In this document: in pieces, positions 1 through 9,600 of the stretch
Position numbering within the stretch: the stretch's first letter is position 1
How the letters are laid out: every line of letters starts with the position of its first letter
Source of the DNA: Curtobacterium pusillum
GTDB lineage: Bacteria > Actinomycetota > Actinomycetes > Actinomycetales > Microbacteriaceae
Length of the DNA: 64,000 bases
Direction of reading: 5' to 3'
Assembly: GCA_002025645.1 (NCBI GenBank)
Contig: CP018783.1
Span: 2,852,001-2,916,000 of the forward strand
The notes under the pieces: generated by a model
Told to the model about the DNA's origin: nothing
The model's input: the letters and a program-made list of their open reading frames with translations, nothing else
Databases searched by the model: none
Position numbers and translations under genes: made by a program

Positions 1-516
1 GCCGCTCCGGACCTCGACGATGCGATCGCGTCCGGTATGCGCCTACCAATCGTGAAGGCGCTGCAGTCCATGGGAGCAGGGGAGGGGCTGCGTTCCCTCG
101 ACATGTCATTTGAGTGGGCACCCGTCGAGAGACAAACAGCTCCGGTCAGCAGCAAGATCGAGATGACCCGCGAGACAGTTAAGCTCCTCGACGTTGTCTC
201 CGAACGTCTGGTGCGTAAAGACCCGCCCAAACAGGTCACCATCACCGGTCCCGTCGTCGAGCTGCGCCGTGGCACGGAGACGCATGATCACGAGGGCGTC
301 GGAGAGATAGTAGTGCGCGCCGACGTCGCCAATGTCTGGCGCAAGGTCATCGTGGCTCTTGCCGGCGACGATTACGACGTCGCGATCGAGGCACACCGCG
401 AGAAGTACCCGTTGACCGTCACTGGTGTCCTGGATAAGCCAGGTCGGAGCTGGGTGCTGCAACAGCCCAGCATCGACCGCTCGTTCTACGACTTCCGCAA
501 CAACTCGCGCCCGTAA
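1..516 (+). CDS. Hypothetical protein, C-terminal part (cut by the window edge)
   Basis: The reading frame is open from the first base of the window, so the N-terminus lies outside and only about 171 residues are seen; an internal ATG at 37 is probably not the real start. The last 90 residues alternate short hydrophobic strands with charged loops (pattern around KQVTITGPVVEL, RKVIVALAG and YPLTVTGVL), which looks like an OB-fold or other small beta barrel. No catalytic motif is visible. I do not recognise the family. Its place at the edge of a defense-type island suggests an accessory function, but that is inference only. Confidence 0.6.
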   Translation, partial: AAPDLDDAIASGMRLPIVKALQSMGAGEGLRSLDMSFEWAPVERQTAPVSSKIEMTRETVKLLDVVSERLVRKDPPKQVTITGPVVELRRGTETHDHEGVGEIVVRADVANVWRKVIVALAGDDYDVAIEAHREKYPLTVTGVLDKPGRSWVLQQPSIDRSFYDFRNNSRP

Positions 517-760
517 CCACCTCCAGCCTTATCGTCGGCCCAGCCTCCTTAGGACATCCCGAGCGTCCGTTCTACACGCGGTCGTCGGGAACTGGAATCG
601 ATTTCGAGCAGTCCTGTGTCTGGTCGCTTACGAGCAAGCGGTGACCGACCAGGCTGCTGATCCGACCGCTTGTCCCAGCCGACGGCGGCTCCGTACTCTC
701 GCACGTGCGCGCCGTCGGGCCTGACGCGGTCTGTGGCCCGTTAACGATCGGTGATCGGAC

Positions 761-1206
761 GTGGAGGGCAGCGTGGCGCTGTTGCACGGCGCACTTGTAT
801 CCACGAGGCGGGACGACATCGATGAGGAGCTCTTCCCGCTCGGTGCTCTTGACCGCCACACGCACTCAACTCAGGCTCCTGCCGGCTGGCAGCATTTTGC
901 AACCGCGCTGACCTTATTCGGTCTGAGGCTGCCGATGCTCGTTGCCGGTTGGTTCGGCGCCGTGCGCTCGATGTTCGCCTTCGACGCATGCAGTGTCGAC
1001 GGGTGCAACTACGCCGCCGGATCGGTTGCCTACATTTGCGTCCCGATCGCGGCCGTTGCCAGCACAACGCTTTGGGCTTTGGTTGCCCAACGCCGCCGGC
1101 GTGCCCGTCGCCGCGCGTGGATGCTTGGAGCAGGGCGATCCTCACCATCGTCGCCCTGTTTGCCCTCGTTGCGACCGTCGTCCATCTTGCAGCACAGCCG
1201 AAGTGA
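761..1206 (+). pseudogene. Small membrane protein broken by a frameshift
   Basis: From a GTG at 761 the frame encodes two membrane segments (about LFGLRLPMLVAGWFGAV and SVAYICVPIAAVASTTLWAL) separated by a CysX4Cys loop, followed by an Arg-rich stretch. After about position 1120 that frame loses all membrane character and becomes Ser/Pro-rich. The +1-shifted frame continues instead with a third clear membrane helix (ILTIVALFALVATVVHLA) and a stop at 1204-1206. The three-helix topology only makes sense if one base was gained or lost near 1118-1132. This is a decayed gene, or a sequencing error, of unknown family. Confidence 0.45.
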
Positions 1207-1552
1207 GCTATCCGGCCAGGCTGCCGGCAGCGTGCATCCAGTGGCCGACGAGCGTCACCGGCCGATCCCCTGCTACGACGGAAAACTCTGGGGCGATGCG
1301 GACGGACAGCAGCGCCTCGACGTCCGGTGAACGACCGGCAACTGGGCATGACCCCGAGCGAATCCGGTCAATAGTGGCACGAGCTCGTCGTCAGCAGGCC
1401 GTTGACGGCGAGGATCACGCCACCTTGGCGATCGGTGCACGCGCTCGCGCCGGGAACGGGCCGTCGGAGGCGACCCAGTGGGCGGAGACCAGGAGCCAGA
1501 TCACCGTCATGTTGACCTTCCCCGCTACGCTGACATCAAGGATTGGGGAATC
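1207..1552. other. Gene-poor stretch without a convincing feature
   Basis: Long open frames cross this stretch but they are Arg/Ser/Pro-rich on every strand and show no motif or good ribosome site. I see no gene, tRNA or clear hairpin. A good Shine-Dalgarno sequence appears only at its end, before the next gene. Confidence 0.4.
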
Positions 1553-2074
1553 ATGGCATACGACGAACAGGCGGGCGCAGAGCAGGCAACGGGCGGCCCC
1601 TCCCCGGCGAGATTCGCCGCGCTCAAGAACCTCGCGCTCACGGACTTCGGACGGTTTGCCGTCGAGATTCAGCAGGTATCGGATGAGGCACGACTCAAGC
1701 TGATCGAGCAGCTCCCTGAGTTCCGAAAGCTAGCCTCCGACGCCATCGACTCGCTGGCTCAGGGCTACACCACGACGATGAAGTCTTTCGACGAGGGCGA
1801 CCGTGCTTTGCGTGAGGCATTCAAGCAATGGCGAGACTCGCTGGACAAGATCCTCGAGCTCCCTGACATCACGTTTGAACAGCGGCTCGAAGTGACGAGA
1901 GAAATCGGGCGCACTGTCGAACTTCAGTCGCAGAAGGAAGCTGAAACCAAGGGCGCGAAGGCCAAGCTCTTCGAGCGCTTGACCATCGGCATCGGCATCG
2001 CCGCTGGCATCGCGATCCTCGCAGTGGTCGGCGGGAAGATGGGTCTCGAACAGGGAAACGTGGACGACGCGTAG
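1553..2074 (+). CDS. Tail-anchored helical protein of unknown function
   Basis: The protein has 173 residues from the ATG at 1553, which follows a purine-rich GGATTGGGGAA at good spacing; an in-frame upstream start at 1478 would add a non-helical Arg/His leader and is less likely. The body is charged and mostly helical (Glu, Lys, Gln rich, coiled-coil-like near residues 60-140). A single membrane helix at the C-terminus (about residues 145-165, GIGIAAGIAILAVVGG) suggests a tail-anchored protein with a cytoplasmic body. No family is recognised. It stands alone, 600 bases upstream of the Druantia-like genes and on the same strand, so a link to defense is possible but not shown. Confidence 0.6.
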   Translation: MAYDEQAGAEQATGGPSPARFAALKNLALTDFGRFAVEIQQVSDEARLKLIEQLPEFRKLASDAIDSLAQGYTTTMKSFDEGDRALREAFKQWRDSLDKILELPDITFEQRLEVTREIGRTVELQSQKEAETKGAKAKLFERLTIGIGIAAGIAILAVVGGKMGLEQGNVDDA

Positions 2075-2774
2075 ATGTGGTCGGCAGAGCTGAGCTTAGG
2101 GCTGGCCCCCGTCGCTCGCGCGGCGCTCGAGTTCAGCGATCAGGCTGGACATCTGCCCCGGTGCCGTCAGCGCCCGCCGGCCCGCAACTGCTCGGCGCGG
2201 ACCACCTCGCAGAGCTCGAAGCGGATTAGAAGCTGATCCGCGACCTCGTCCGTCACCTTCAGATGACGAACGAAGAATGCCCTCGTCGCCACCCTCGTCG
2301 TCATCGCGATCCGCCGCTTCAATGACGAGATCGGCATGGACCGACTGATCTGGCGGCTGCTGCTAGTCGGAGACGTCTGACGTGCGCTGGGACTCCGGCC
2401 AGCGCTTCGTATTCCCCGTGGCCCGAGCGTAGGGAAATTCCGGTTCACACGGCTTCGGCAGCGTCAAGGCTGCGATCGCGGAAGCGTTCGCTACTACGAC
2501 GTCCCCAAGGTGGGCTCCACTAGCCGCCGAGCACGGCGCTCAACTCCTCGGGCTCGCCGTACTTGGCGTCCTGCAATGCGTTCTGCAGTGAACTACCGTC
2601 GCGGACGACGGGGCCCGCAACTTCAGCGACACGGATCCTCCCCATCACTGCCCAACACTAAGCTGCAGAACGTGACCGTTCCTCGTCGGCGGTTTCGGGC
2701 CGATGTCGGTGGTTCCAGACAGCATCGGCGCATTGGGACTGGGAAAAGCGTGCGGGCATGCGGAAGGGCGAGCG
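2075..2774. other. Intergenic stretch with gene remnants
   Basis: No intact gene is supported here. Between about 2205 and 2380 there are pieces of one plausible small protein spread over two frames: a helical piece (ELEAD, stop, KLIRDLVRHLQMTNE) at 2212-2275 and, shifted by one base, a membrane-like piece (NALVATLVVIAIRRFNDE then LIWRLLLVGDV) ending at TGA 2378-2380. This looks like a decayed small coiled-coil/membrane protein. The rest holds nothing I can name; the promoter of the following operon should lie near its right end. Confidence 0.35.
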
Positions 2775-5624
2775 ATGGCGCTCAAAGATATGCAATATGT
2801 GGGGGAGGAACTGCGTCGTGACGCATCGGGAGGGTTCGTGAATACGCTCGAACGGTTCCATGCCGAGCTGTCAAAGCACTTCGAGGCATTGGCGGCGTCT
2901 CGTCAGCAGCTTCGGTATGCCGCCCCGGTGTTTGCGCTCGAACATGATCTTTCGAACGTCGAGCGTGACGAACTCGCCGTTGCTGTGCGCACGGCTGCCG
3001 CACGCGGACTGACTGCGCGGGAGCGGACGGCCCACTGGCTGCCGTTCGTGGTGTACGCCGCCGAATCTGGTTACGCGTACGAGGGTTCTGAGTACTGGCG
3101 CACATTTGGGGAGACGACCCCGGGTTGGACCAATGATGACCATGACTGGGTGTCAATCTGGTTCCGACGCTTTGCGAAGCAGTTCGCGGGCGCTGTTCCC
3201 TCCGGCGCTTTCGCTGACGCCTTCCGAATCATCTCGTGGCCCATCACCCACTCCGTCCTTCCGGTGTACCTTCAGCGGCAGCTCGTAGAACTGCTGTTCC
3301 TCTGTCGGGCAGAACTGACGCCTAGGCTCCTGAACGACCCCGCCGAACTTGGTGCACATCTCGCCGTGCGATCTGCGAAGTACTCCGAACGATTCCGGAT
3401 CTTCTGCCAGAACGGTGCTCTTGTCGGCCAGGTGAGTTCCGCTCTACTCACCGACAGCGGCGGTGAGTCGCCGTACCTGCTCTCAAGCACACTCGACCGC
3501 ATCGTTCATAGCCTCAATGAGGAGCAAGATTCGCGCGCGTGGCTGCTTTCAGCGCGGGATGCCGTCGCTGTCGCGTCTCGCCGACCATCTCGCGAGCGCG
3601 TCACCGTCCGACCCGGCACGCCTACCGTGCACCCCCTCCGAATGTTCCTGCGGCGCTCCCCAGACTGGCATCTGCACGTTGAGTTGCCAACGCTCACGAG
3701 CTTCGCCGATGCGGTGCCTGGGCTGACCGACGTACTCCGAACGTCTCGAGCTCGTGTGAACGGCGCGGCAAAGCCGGTGCCCCCAACGCGGCTCCTGCAT
3801 CACGGACAGACGCTGCAGCTTGACTCCCTTCCCAGTCTCGATCAGCCCTTCATCCGACTGGACAAAGCTGATGAGGCGATGAACGATGCGCTGGCCGAGA
3901 AGTACCCGGTGAGCGCCGGGCCGAACCGCATCTTCAAACTGCAAGGTGAGGAGATCGCGTTCGAGGTTCGTAGCAGGACGCTTCGAGCTGGCGGGAAGTA
4001 CATCCTTCTCGAACCTGCTGGTCGCGTGCCGAACCTGCCGTGGATCGTTCCCGCGAGAAGCGGTGTGAACGGCGCAGTGGCCTACCGCATGAACGTTCCG
4101 ACGCGGGTGGCAGACGCAGACCGTTTCGCGCTCGAAGAGTACGGACTGCTGCTTCGGGCGCACGTCCAGGTGCGCCCGGTCGGTCTGAACGCGAACGAGT
4201 GGGACGGGGAGTCGGAAGCAACATGGCTCCTCGGTGAACTGGCGCTTATCGGGGTTCGGACAGACCTCGTACCCCATACCTGCATGATCAGCGTGGACGC
4301 AGACGTTGAGCGAATTCCCTGGCCAGCTGGGGAGTCCGAAATTGTCCTCCGCCTGGTCGACTTGCCGGTAGGAGTGCACCAGCTGAACGTTCGCCTCGAG
4401 GGCACATCAGAGCGTTCGGGAGTCGAGGCCGCCATGACTGCCGTGATCATCCCAACGTCCAGCGGGCCGGACGGACGAGGGATTCGGATGCTCGCCGCGC
4501 CCGCCGACTCGAAGCTGCAGGAACTCTGGAGCGGGCAGGCGAGCATCACGATTGATGGTCCCGCAGATGTGACCGCAACGGTGACCGTCGCATTAGTCGC
4601 GGGGGACGGGACCTCCCTGGCCAGCTATCAGCAGAAAGTTGTCTTGCCCGTCGACGAGAAGCGTTGGAAGGGGATCGCTCGGGCGGTGCGTGAGGACAAG
4701 CATCTCGGCTCGGCGTACGACGACGCGGAGGCATGCACCGTCTCGATTAGCCGCCACGGCGTCGGCTTCGCTTCCATTCGATGCGAACGTGGCTTCGAGC
4801 CCCTACGTTGGCGTCTGCTTCGCGGACACCGTGATGCCCCAGTAACAGCGCATGTCATGGATCAAACCGATGCGGGCGCTGTCGAGGTGACGATCTACGA
4901 CGCCGATGACCCCGTCGCACCGCACCGCACCGATGAGACCACCGTCGTGGTGCCTCCGCGCGGCGCTCTCGCCGTCGCATCTGTCGGGGCGATATCCACG
5001 TCGATGGTGCTGCCGGGAGACCCGAATAGTGCGCTGCAACGCCGCCCTCCCCACCCTCGTTTCCCGGCGCGTGAACGCAGCGTGCAGGGTCTCAGGCGGC
5101 TCATCGACGCAGACCGTCGGTGGGCGGACGCGGCGCTGCCCGGTGACCTCTTCGCAGCGTACGTTCAACACCGGGTGCGAGTCGCCATCGCCTCGGAAGT
5201 CGCATGCACGATCGGCCGAGGTCGGTGGGCCTCGTTGGAACGCAAAGTCGAGTATTTGGATGCCGGCGACCTCCTCGACGATTTGGCAGGCGCGGTCGGA
5301 AGCGCGCCGCTGTACCAGCAACTCGCTGACACCATTTCGAAGAGCCTGTACCGCTGGGATAGTCCGGGTGCAGTGCTTGAAGGCTTCGCCAGCGCCGCAG
5401 AGCGCGCACTGAGCCGGGCGGGCCTTGAGGGGCGCCCTTCCGCCGCGCGCTACCTGCTGACCCTGGCCGGGCGCCCGGCGCTGACAGCGTCCTTCGACCG
5501 TGTCGACGCGAACGCTATCCTCAACGCGCTCTTCGACAGGCCGGAGCTGTTCCACGCGGCGAGATACACCGTCCTGGCGACCCGCGCGATGGCGGAACCG
5601 ACGATCATCGACGACGGATTCTGA
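2775..5624 (+). CDS. Large Druantia-associated protein of unknown fold (DruH candidate)
   Basis: The ATG at 2775 is preceded by GGAAGGG at ideal spacing, giving 949 residues; an ATG at 2703 adds 24 residues without a ribosome site. Residues about 40-260 are helical and Trp/Tyr-rich (HWLPFVVYAAESGY, YWRTFGETTPGW, ISWPITHSVLPVYLQRQL). The middle (300-760) is beta-rich, like Ig or barrel domains, and the tail is helical again. No nuclease or ATPase motif is visible. Its size and position directly upstream of a DruE-type helicase recall DruH of Druantia type III; that equation rests on context and not on a recognised motif. The stop overlaps the next start by one base (TGATG), so the genes are translationally coupled. 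Confidence 0.7.
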   Translation: MALKDMQYVGEELRRDASGGFVNTLERFHAELSKHFEALAASRQQLRYAAPVFALEHDLSNVERDELAVAVRTAAARGLTARERTAHWLPFVVYAAESGYAYEGSEYWRTFGETTPGWTNDDHDWVSIWFRRFAKQFAGAVPSGAFADAFRIISWPITHSVLPVYLQRQLVELLFLCRAELTPRLLNDPAELGAHLAVRSAKYSERFRIFCQNGALVGQVSSALLTDSGGESPYLLSSTLDRIVHSLNEEQDSRAWLLSARDAVAVASRRPSRERVTVRPGTPTVHPLRMFLRRSPDWHLHVELPTLTSFADAVPGLTDVLRTSRARVNGAAKPVPPTRLLHHGQTLQLDSLPSLDQPFIRLDKADEAMNDALAEKYPVSAGPNRIFKLQGEEIAFEVRSRTLRAGGKYILLEPAGRVPNLPWIVPARSGVNGAVAYRMNVPTRVADADRFALEEYGLLLRAHVQVRPVGLNANEWDGESEATWLLGELALIGVRTDLVPHTCMISVDADVERIPWPAGESEIVLRLVDLPVGVHQLNVRLEGTSERSGVEAAMTAVIIPTSSGPDGRGIRMLAAPADSKLQELWSGQASITIDGPADVTATVTVALVAGDGTSLASYQQKVVLPVDEKRWKGIARAVREDKHLGSAYDDAEACTVSISRHGVGFASIRCERGFEPLRWRLLRGHRDAPVTAHVMDQTDAGAVEVTIYDADDPVAPHRTDETTVVVPPRGALAVASVGAISTSMVLPGDPNSALQRRPPHPRFPARERSVQGLRRLIDADRRWADAALPGDLFAAYVQHRVRVAIASEVACTIGRGRWASLERKVEYLDAGDLLDDLAGAVGSAPLYQQLADTISKSLYRWDSPGAVLEGFASAAERALSRAGLEGRPSAARYLLTLAGRPALTASFDRVDANAILNALFDRPELFHAARYTVLATRAMAEPTIIDDGF

Positions 5625-6673
5625 TGAACATTGAAACGCTTGACCGCCCGGCCGCCATTGCCGTCACCGCATCCGCCCTCGGCCTCCCCGCAGAGACCGT
5701 TGCAGACGCCCCCGAGTTCATCGCGGCGGCGCTTCGCCGCGCCGCATCGTTCACGTGCCCGGCCAGTCCCGGACGCTTGATCGACGCCGTTTTCGGAGCG
5801 CTGCAACCGCTCCACCCTGCGGTGGAACGGCCGATCATCGCCGACGTGCTTGAAGCGCTGATCAGCGGCGGCGATCTCATCGAACTAACCCCGAATGCAG
5901 ACCGCCGCACCCGGATGCTCTACCTCGGGCCACCTACGTGCGTGTCCCGAAGACCGGGCGAGTACCTTCTCGCCGGCGTTCACCCCTCCGGCGCCGTCGT
6001 CCCCGGATCGTTCACCGTCACTGCGACCGGCACCCGCAGAATTGCAACCACAGCTAAGGAGGACAACATTCCGGGTTTCCGCGCCGTCGACGCGGAACGC
6101 TGGGTGTCGCGTCCCGCGACTCAGCCCGCCCGGGACTTCGTTCGCGAGTACGCTCAGCGTCTCTCATTCGCCCCTCGCGGTGGCGACAACCTCCCCTCAG
6201 AAATCCTCGATCCGACCCGCCCGAGCCGCTACTACCGGGGCCGGTGGCGCCCCCCGCACGCCGGGGACACGGGCATGTTCGTCGCACGTCGCCCTCGAAC
6301 CTACGGGGCCGACCTGTGGTGTCTCGTTGACCTGGGCGCGGGAACAGTGAACCGCGTGCTCGCCCTGCCGGCCGTCGATGCCGCAGTCGCCGCTCATGAC
6401 GAGGCATGGCGTTTGCAAGCGGCGATGGACGCGACGCACGGAGCGCCTCAGGTTGTGCGGGTCACGGAGGGTGTTGGGACATCGCGGCTGGATTTCTTCG
6501 CGCCCCTGCCCGGTTTCGCTGCCCGCTACATCAACCTGATGACGGACGCCGCTCCACGAGCGCGCGGCGCGCTGCTATCAGCGCGCACCGAAACCGACAC
6601 GGTGGCCGGCATCACAAACTTCTTGCAAGACACACTTTGGATGCAGAAGGGACACGCGGATGACGAAAAATGA
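5624..6673 (+). CDS. Druantia-associated winged-helix-like protein
   Basis: A protein of 349 residues between the large upstream protein (1-base overlap) and the DruE-type helicase (14-base overlap), clearly one operon. Residues about 45-100 read like a winged helix: helices around RLIDAVFGALQPL and IIADVLEALISGGDLIEL followed by a short beta wing. The rest mixes beta strands with an acidic C-terminus. No catalytic residues stand out. It may be a DNA-recognition or scaffold subunit for the helicase. It is similar in length to the small accessory subunits of Druantia type I, but I cannot assign it to DruB, DruC or DruD from sequence. Confidence 0.65.
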   Translation: MNIETLDRPAAIAVTASALGLPAETVADAPEFIAAALRRAASFTCPASPGRLIDAVFGALQPLHPAVERPIIADVLEALISGGDLIELTPNADRRTRMLYLGPPTCVSRRPGEYLLAGVHPSGAVVPGSFTVTATGTRRIATTAKEDNIPGFRAVDAERWVSRPATQPARDFVREYAQRLSFAPRGGDNLPSEILDPTRPSRYYRGRWRPPHAGDTGMFVARRPRTYGADLWCLVDLGAGTVNRVLALPAVDAAVAAHDEAWRLQAAMDATHGAPQVVRVTEGVGTSRLDFFAPLPGFAARYINLMTDAAPRARGALLSARTETDTVAGITNFLQDTLWMQKGHADDEK

Positions 6674-9600
6674 TCCGTTGACAATTGCCGAGACAATTAC
6701 TGAGATTCAGGCAGCGCTTCGGGAGTACATCGAAGCGGCGTATCACGTAGGGAATCCCAACGTCATTGCGCAGCGACGGACTCTACTGGAGACAGAAGGT
6801 GTGCTCTATCGAGATCCGTATATCGAAAGCACCCCGCGGTACCAAGCTGGAAAGCGATTCGACGAACTCCGCCTCTCAGAAGGCGCGCGAACACTGTTCA
6901 ATGCCCTTGGGCAAGGTGCGAACGGGGTGGTTCCGCTCCTTCACGACCCGCTCTACACGCATCAGGCAGACGCGTTGGAATGGGCGGGCACAGATGGTTC
7001 CAGTTTGGCTGTCACCACCGGTACCGGTTCCGGGAAAACAGAGTCCTTCCTGTTGCCGATGCTTGCGAAGTTCGCCGATGAGGCGCAGGCACGTCCGGAC
7101 TCGTTCCGGCAGCCAGCCGTGCGCGCTCTGGTGCTCTACCCAATGAACGCGCTCGTTAACGACCAGCTCGGACGGCTTCGGTTGCTCCTTGGAGACCCGC
7201 GTGTCACCACTCACTTCGAGGCTTGGGCTGGGAGGCCCGCCCGTTTCGCTCGCTACACCAGCCGCACCCTGTACCCGGGTGTTCGTACGATCAGCAAGGA
7301 CAAAATCCGTCTGAAAGCGATCGAAGACTTCTACCTTCTCATCGAGGAGCGCGCCGCAGATACGACCGCCTCTGGTCACGAAGCGGCGGCAAAGCTGATG
7401 AAGCATCTCCAAGGTCGCGGGAAATGGCCGGCGAAGCCCGACCTTCGTGCTTGGTATGGCGAAAAGGGTTCCCATTGGCAGAACGCGGATAGTGAGTTCA
7501 TCAGAGCCATTCTGCAAAGGCATGACCCTGAACTGTTGACACGCCATGAGGTGCTGCAGAGCCCACCCGATGCGCTGATCACCAATTACTCGATGCTCGA
7601 GTACATGCTGATGCGTCCGTTGGAGCGGCCGATATTCGATCAGACGGCCGCGTGGCTCGCGGCGAACCCGACTGAGAAGTTTCTCCTCATCGTCGACGAA
7701 GCACACTTGTACCGAGGCGCCGCAGGTGCGGAGGTCGGCCTCCTGCTACGGCGCCTGCGGACACGGCTCGGCATCGCAGCTGACCGCTTCCAAGTCATCA
7801 CCACGAGTGCAAGTTTCACGTCCGCAGCGTCAGCGGTCGAATTCGCGGCTGAGTTGACGGGTAAAGCCGCGTCATCCTTCCGACCCGTTACGAGCGCCCT
7901 GCGTACCAGCGAAGGAGATGCACCGGGCACAAGGGAGGACGCTGAGGTTCTCGCCGCGGTACCCCTGCAGCGTTACTACGACGCGGAACGGGACGCAGAT
8001 CGTGTTGAAGCACTCCAACCGTTCCTGGCGTATCGGGGCGTTCCGGAGGCCGAGGACGACAGCGCCCTGCTGTTGCACAGTGCGCTCGAAGGATGGGGGC
8101 CCATGAGCCGACTAATCAACGAGACGATGCGGCAGGCGCAAGCGGTCGGGGAACTGGGGAAGGTCGTGTTCCCCGACGTGGAGACGCTCATCGCGGACCA
8201 AGCCGTCACTGCTTTGGTCGCTCTCGGCAGTGCCGCGAAGCGCGCTGCGGAAGATTCGGGACTGCTGCCTTGCCGGGTGCACGCGTTCTTCCGTGGGCTT
8301 CCGGGCCTCTGGGCATGCGTTGATGCTGACTGCTCAGCGAGGCCAGGAGATGGTGATGGCGAAAGCCCAATTGGGAAACTGTACGCGCAGCCCCGCAGCA
8401 CATGCGAATGTGGGGCTCGGGTATTCGAGTACTACACATGCCGCCACTGTGGTGTCTCCTACGCGCGCGCCTACACCAACAACGTCCTGGATCCCACGTA
8501 CCTCTGGAACGAGCCCGGCATGGCATTCCAGTCAACTGGAAGCGCCGCGAACGAACTTGAGCCGCTGGACCTGCTTCTGGAAACGCCTGGGATCGCCGGA
8601 GACAAGTATGAAGTTGTTGAGCTGAACCTTGTCACGGGAGCGCTGCACCCGGACGGCGAACCCGACCGTTGTCGAACGGTGTACATCACCGCGCAACGGG
8701 CCGGTGAGGTGCAGGTCGACGATGATGACGATGCAACGGTTGTGCACGCAGACGGCCGATTCACACCGTGCGGTTCATGCGGCGGACTGTTTTTCGGCAG
8801 CACGCCCGTCCAAGATCATCAGACGAAGGGCGATCAACCATTCCAGGCGCTCATCAGCCGCCAGCTCGAGGTGCAGCCGCCAAGCGCTCCACCGTCGGAC
8901 TTTGCACCCCTGCGTGGGCGGAAAGTGTTGGTGTTTTCCGACAGCAGGCAGGTCGCCGCGCGTCTTGCGCCAACGTTGCAGAACTACTCCATGCAGGACT
9001 CCCTACGGCCCGTAATGATGTACGGCTGGGCTCGGCTCGCCGAGAAGCCGCTCAGCGCAAACGCCCTGACCCTTGACCGGTTGTACAGCGCTGTCCTCGT
9101 CGGCGCGAACGAGCTGAAAGTTCGCCTCCGTCCGGAACTGCGGGGAGGGGAGTCCACGCCGCCGATGAACGACGTGCGTCGACGCATCGCGGACGGTGCG
9201 CTCCAAGACGACGCGGCAGCCCTGATGGAACTGCTGAACGTGCCGACCAGACCACCACAGTCTCTGCTGCAGGCAATGTACACAACAATCACCGACCCGA
9301 ACCGTGGGCTTGCAGCGCTCGGATTGGCGTCGTTGCGGGAGTTGCCACGCGAGACCGCCGGACTCGCCCAGGCTTTGCCAAACATCGACGGTGTCGCAGA
9401 GGACACAGACACCAAAATCGCGCTCGTTCGGCTATGGCTGAATCAATGGTTGAGTCGCAGCGGCGTGTGGTTCACCGCGATGAACGACGATTGGTGGAAC
9501 ATGCCCCGAAAGGTGCAGGCCCACCGTGGAGCATTCCAGAAAATCGAGCAGTGGCTGCCCCACACAGCGAGCCGGCGGCGGTTCAAGACAGAATGGTTGC

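Noticed and set aside
106..462. Open frame on the minus strand opposite the first gene
   Set aside because: It is a mirror of the plus-strand frame, without a ribosome site or known motif.
2167..2448. Minus-strand frame of 93 residues
   Set aside because: Arg/Ser-rich composition and no start signal; the plus strand of the same stretch holds gene remnants instead.
2658..2861. Possible short gene facing the defense operon
   Set aside because: It overlaps the start of the large defense gene and has no plausible protein features.
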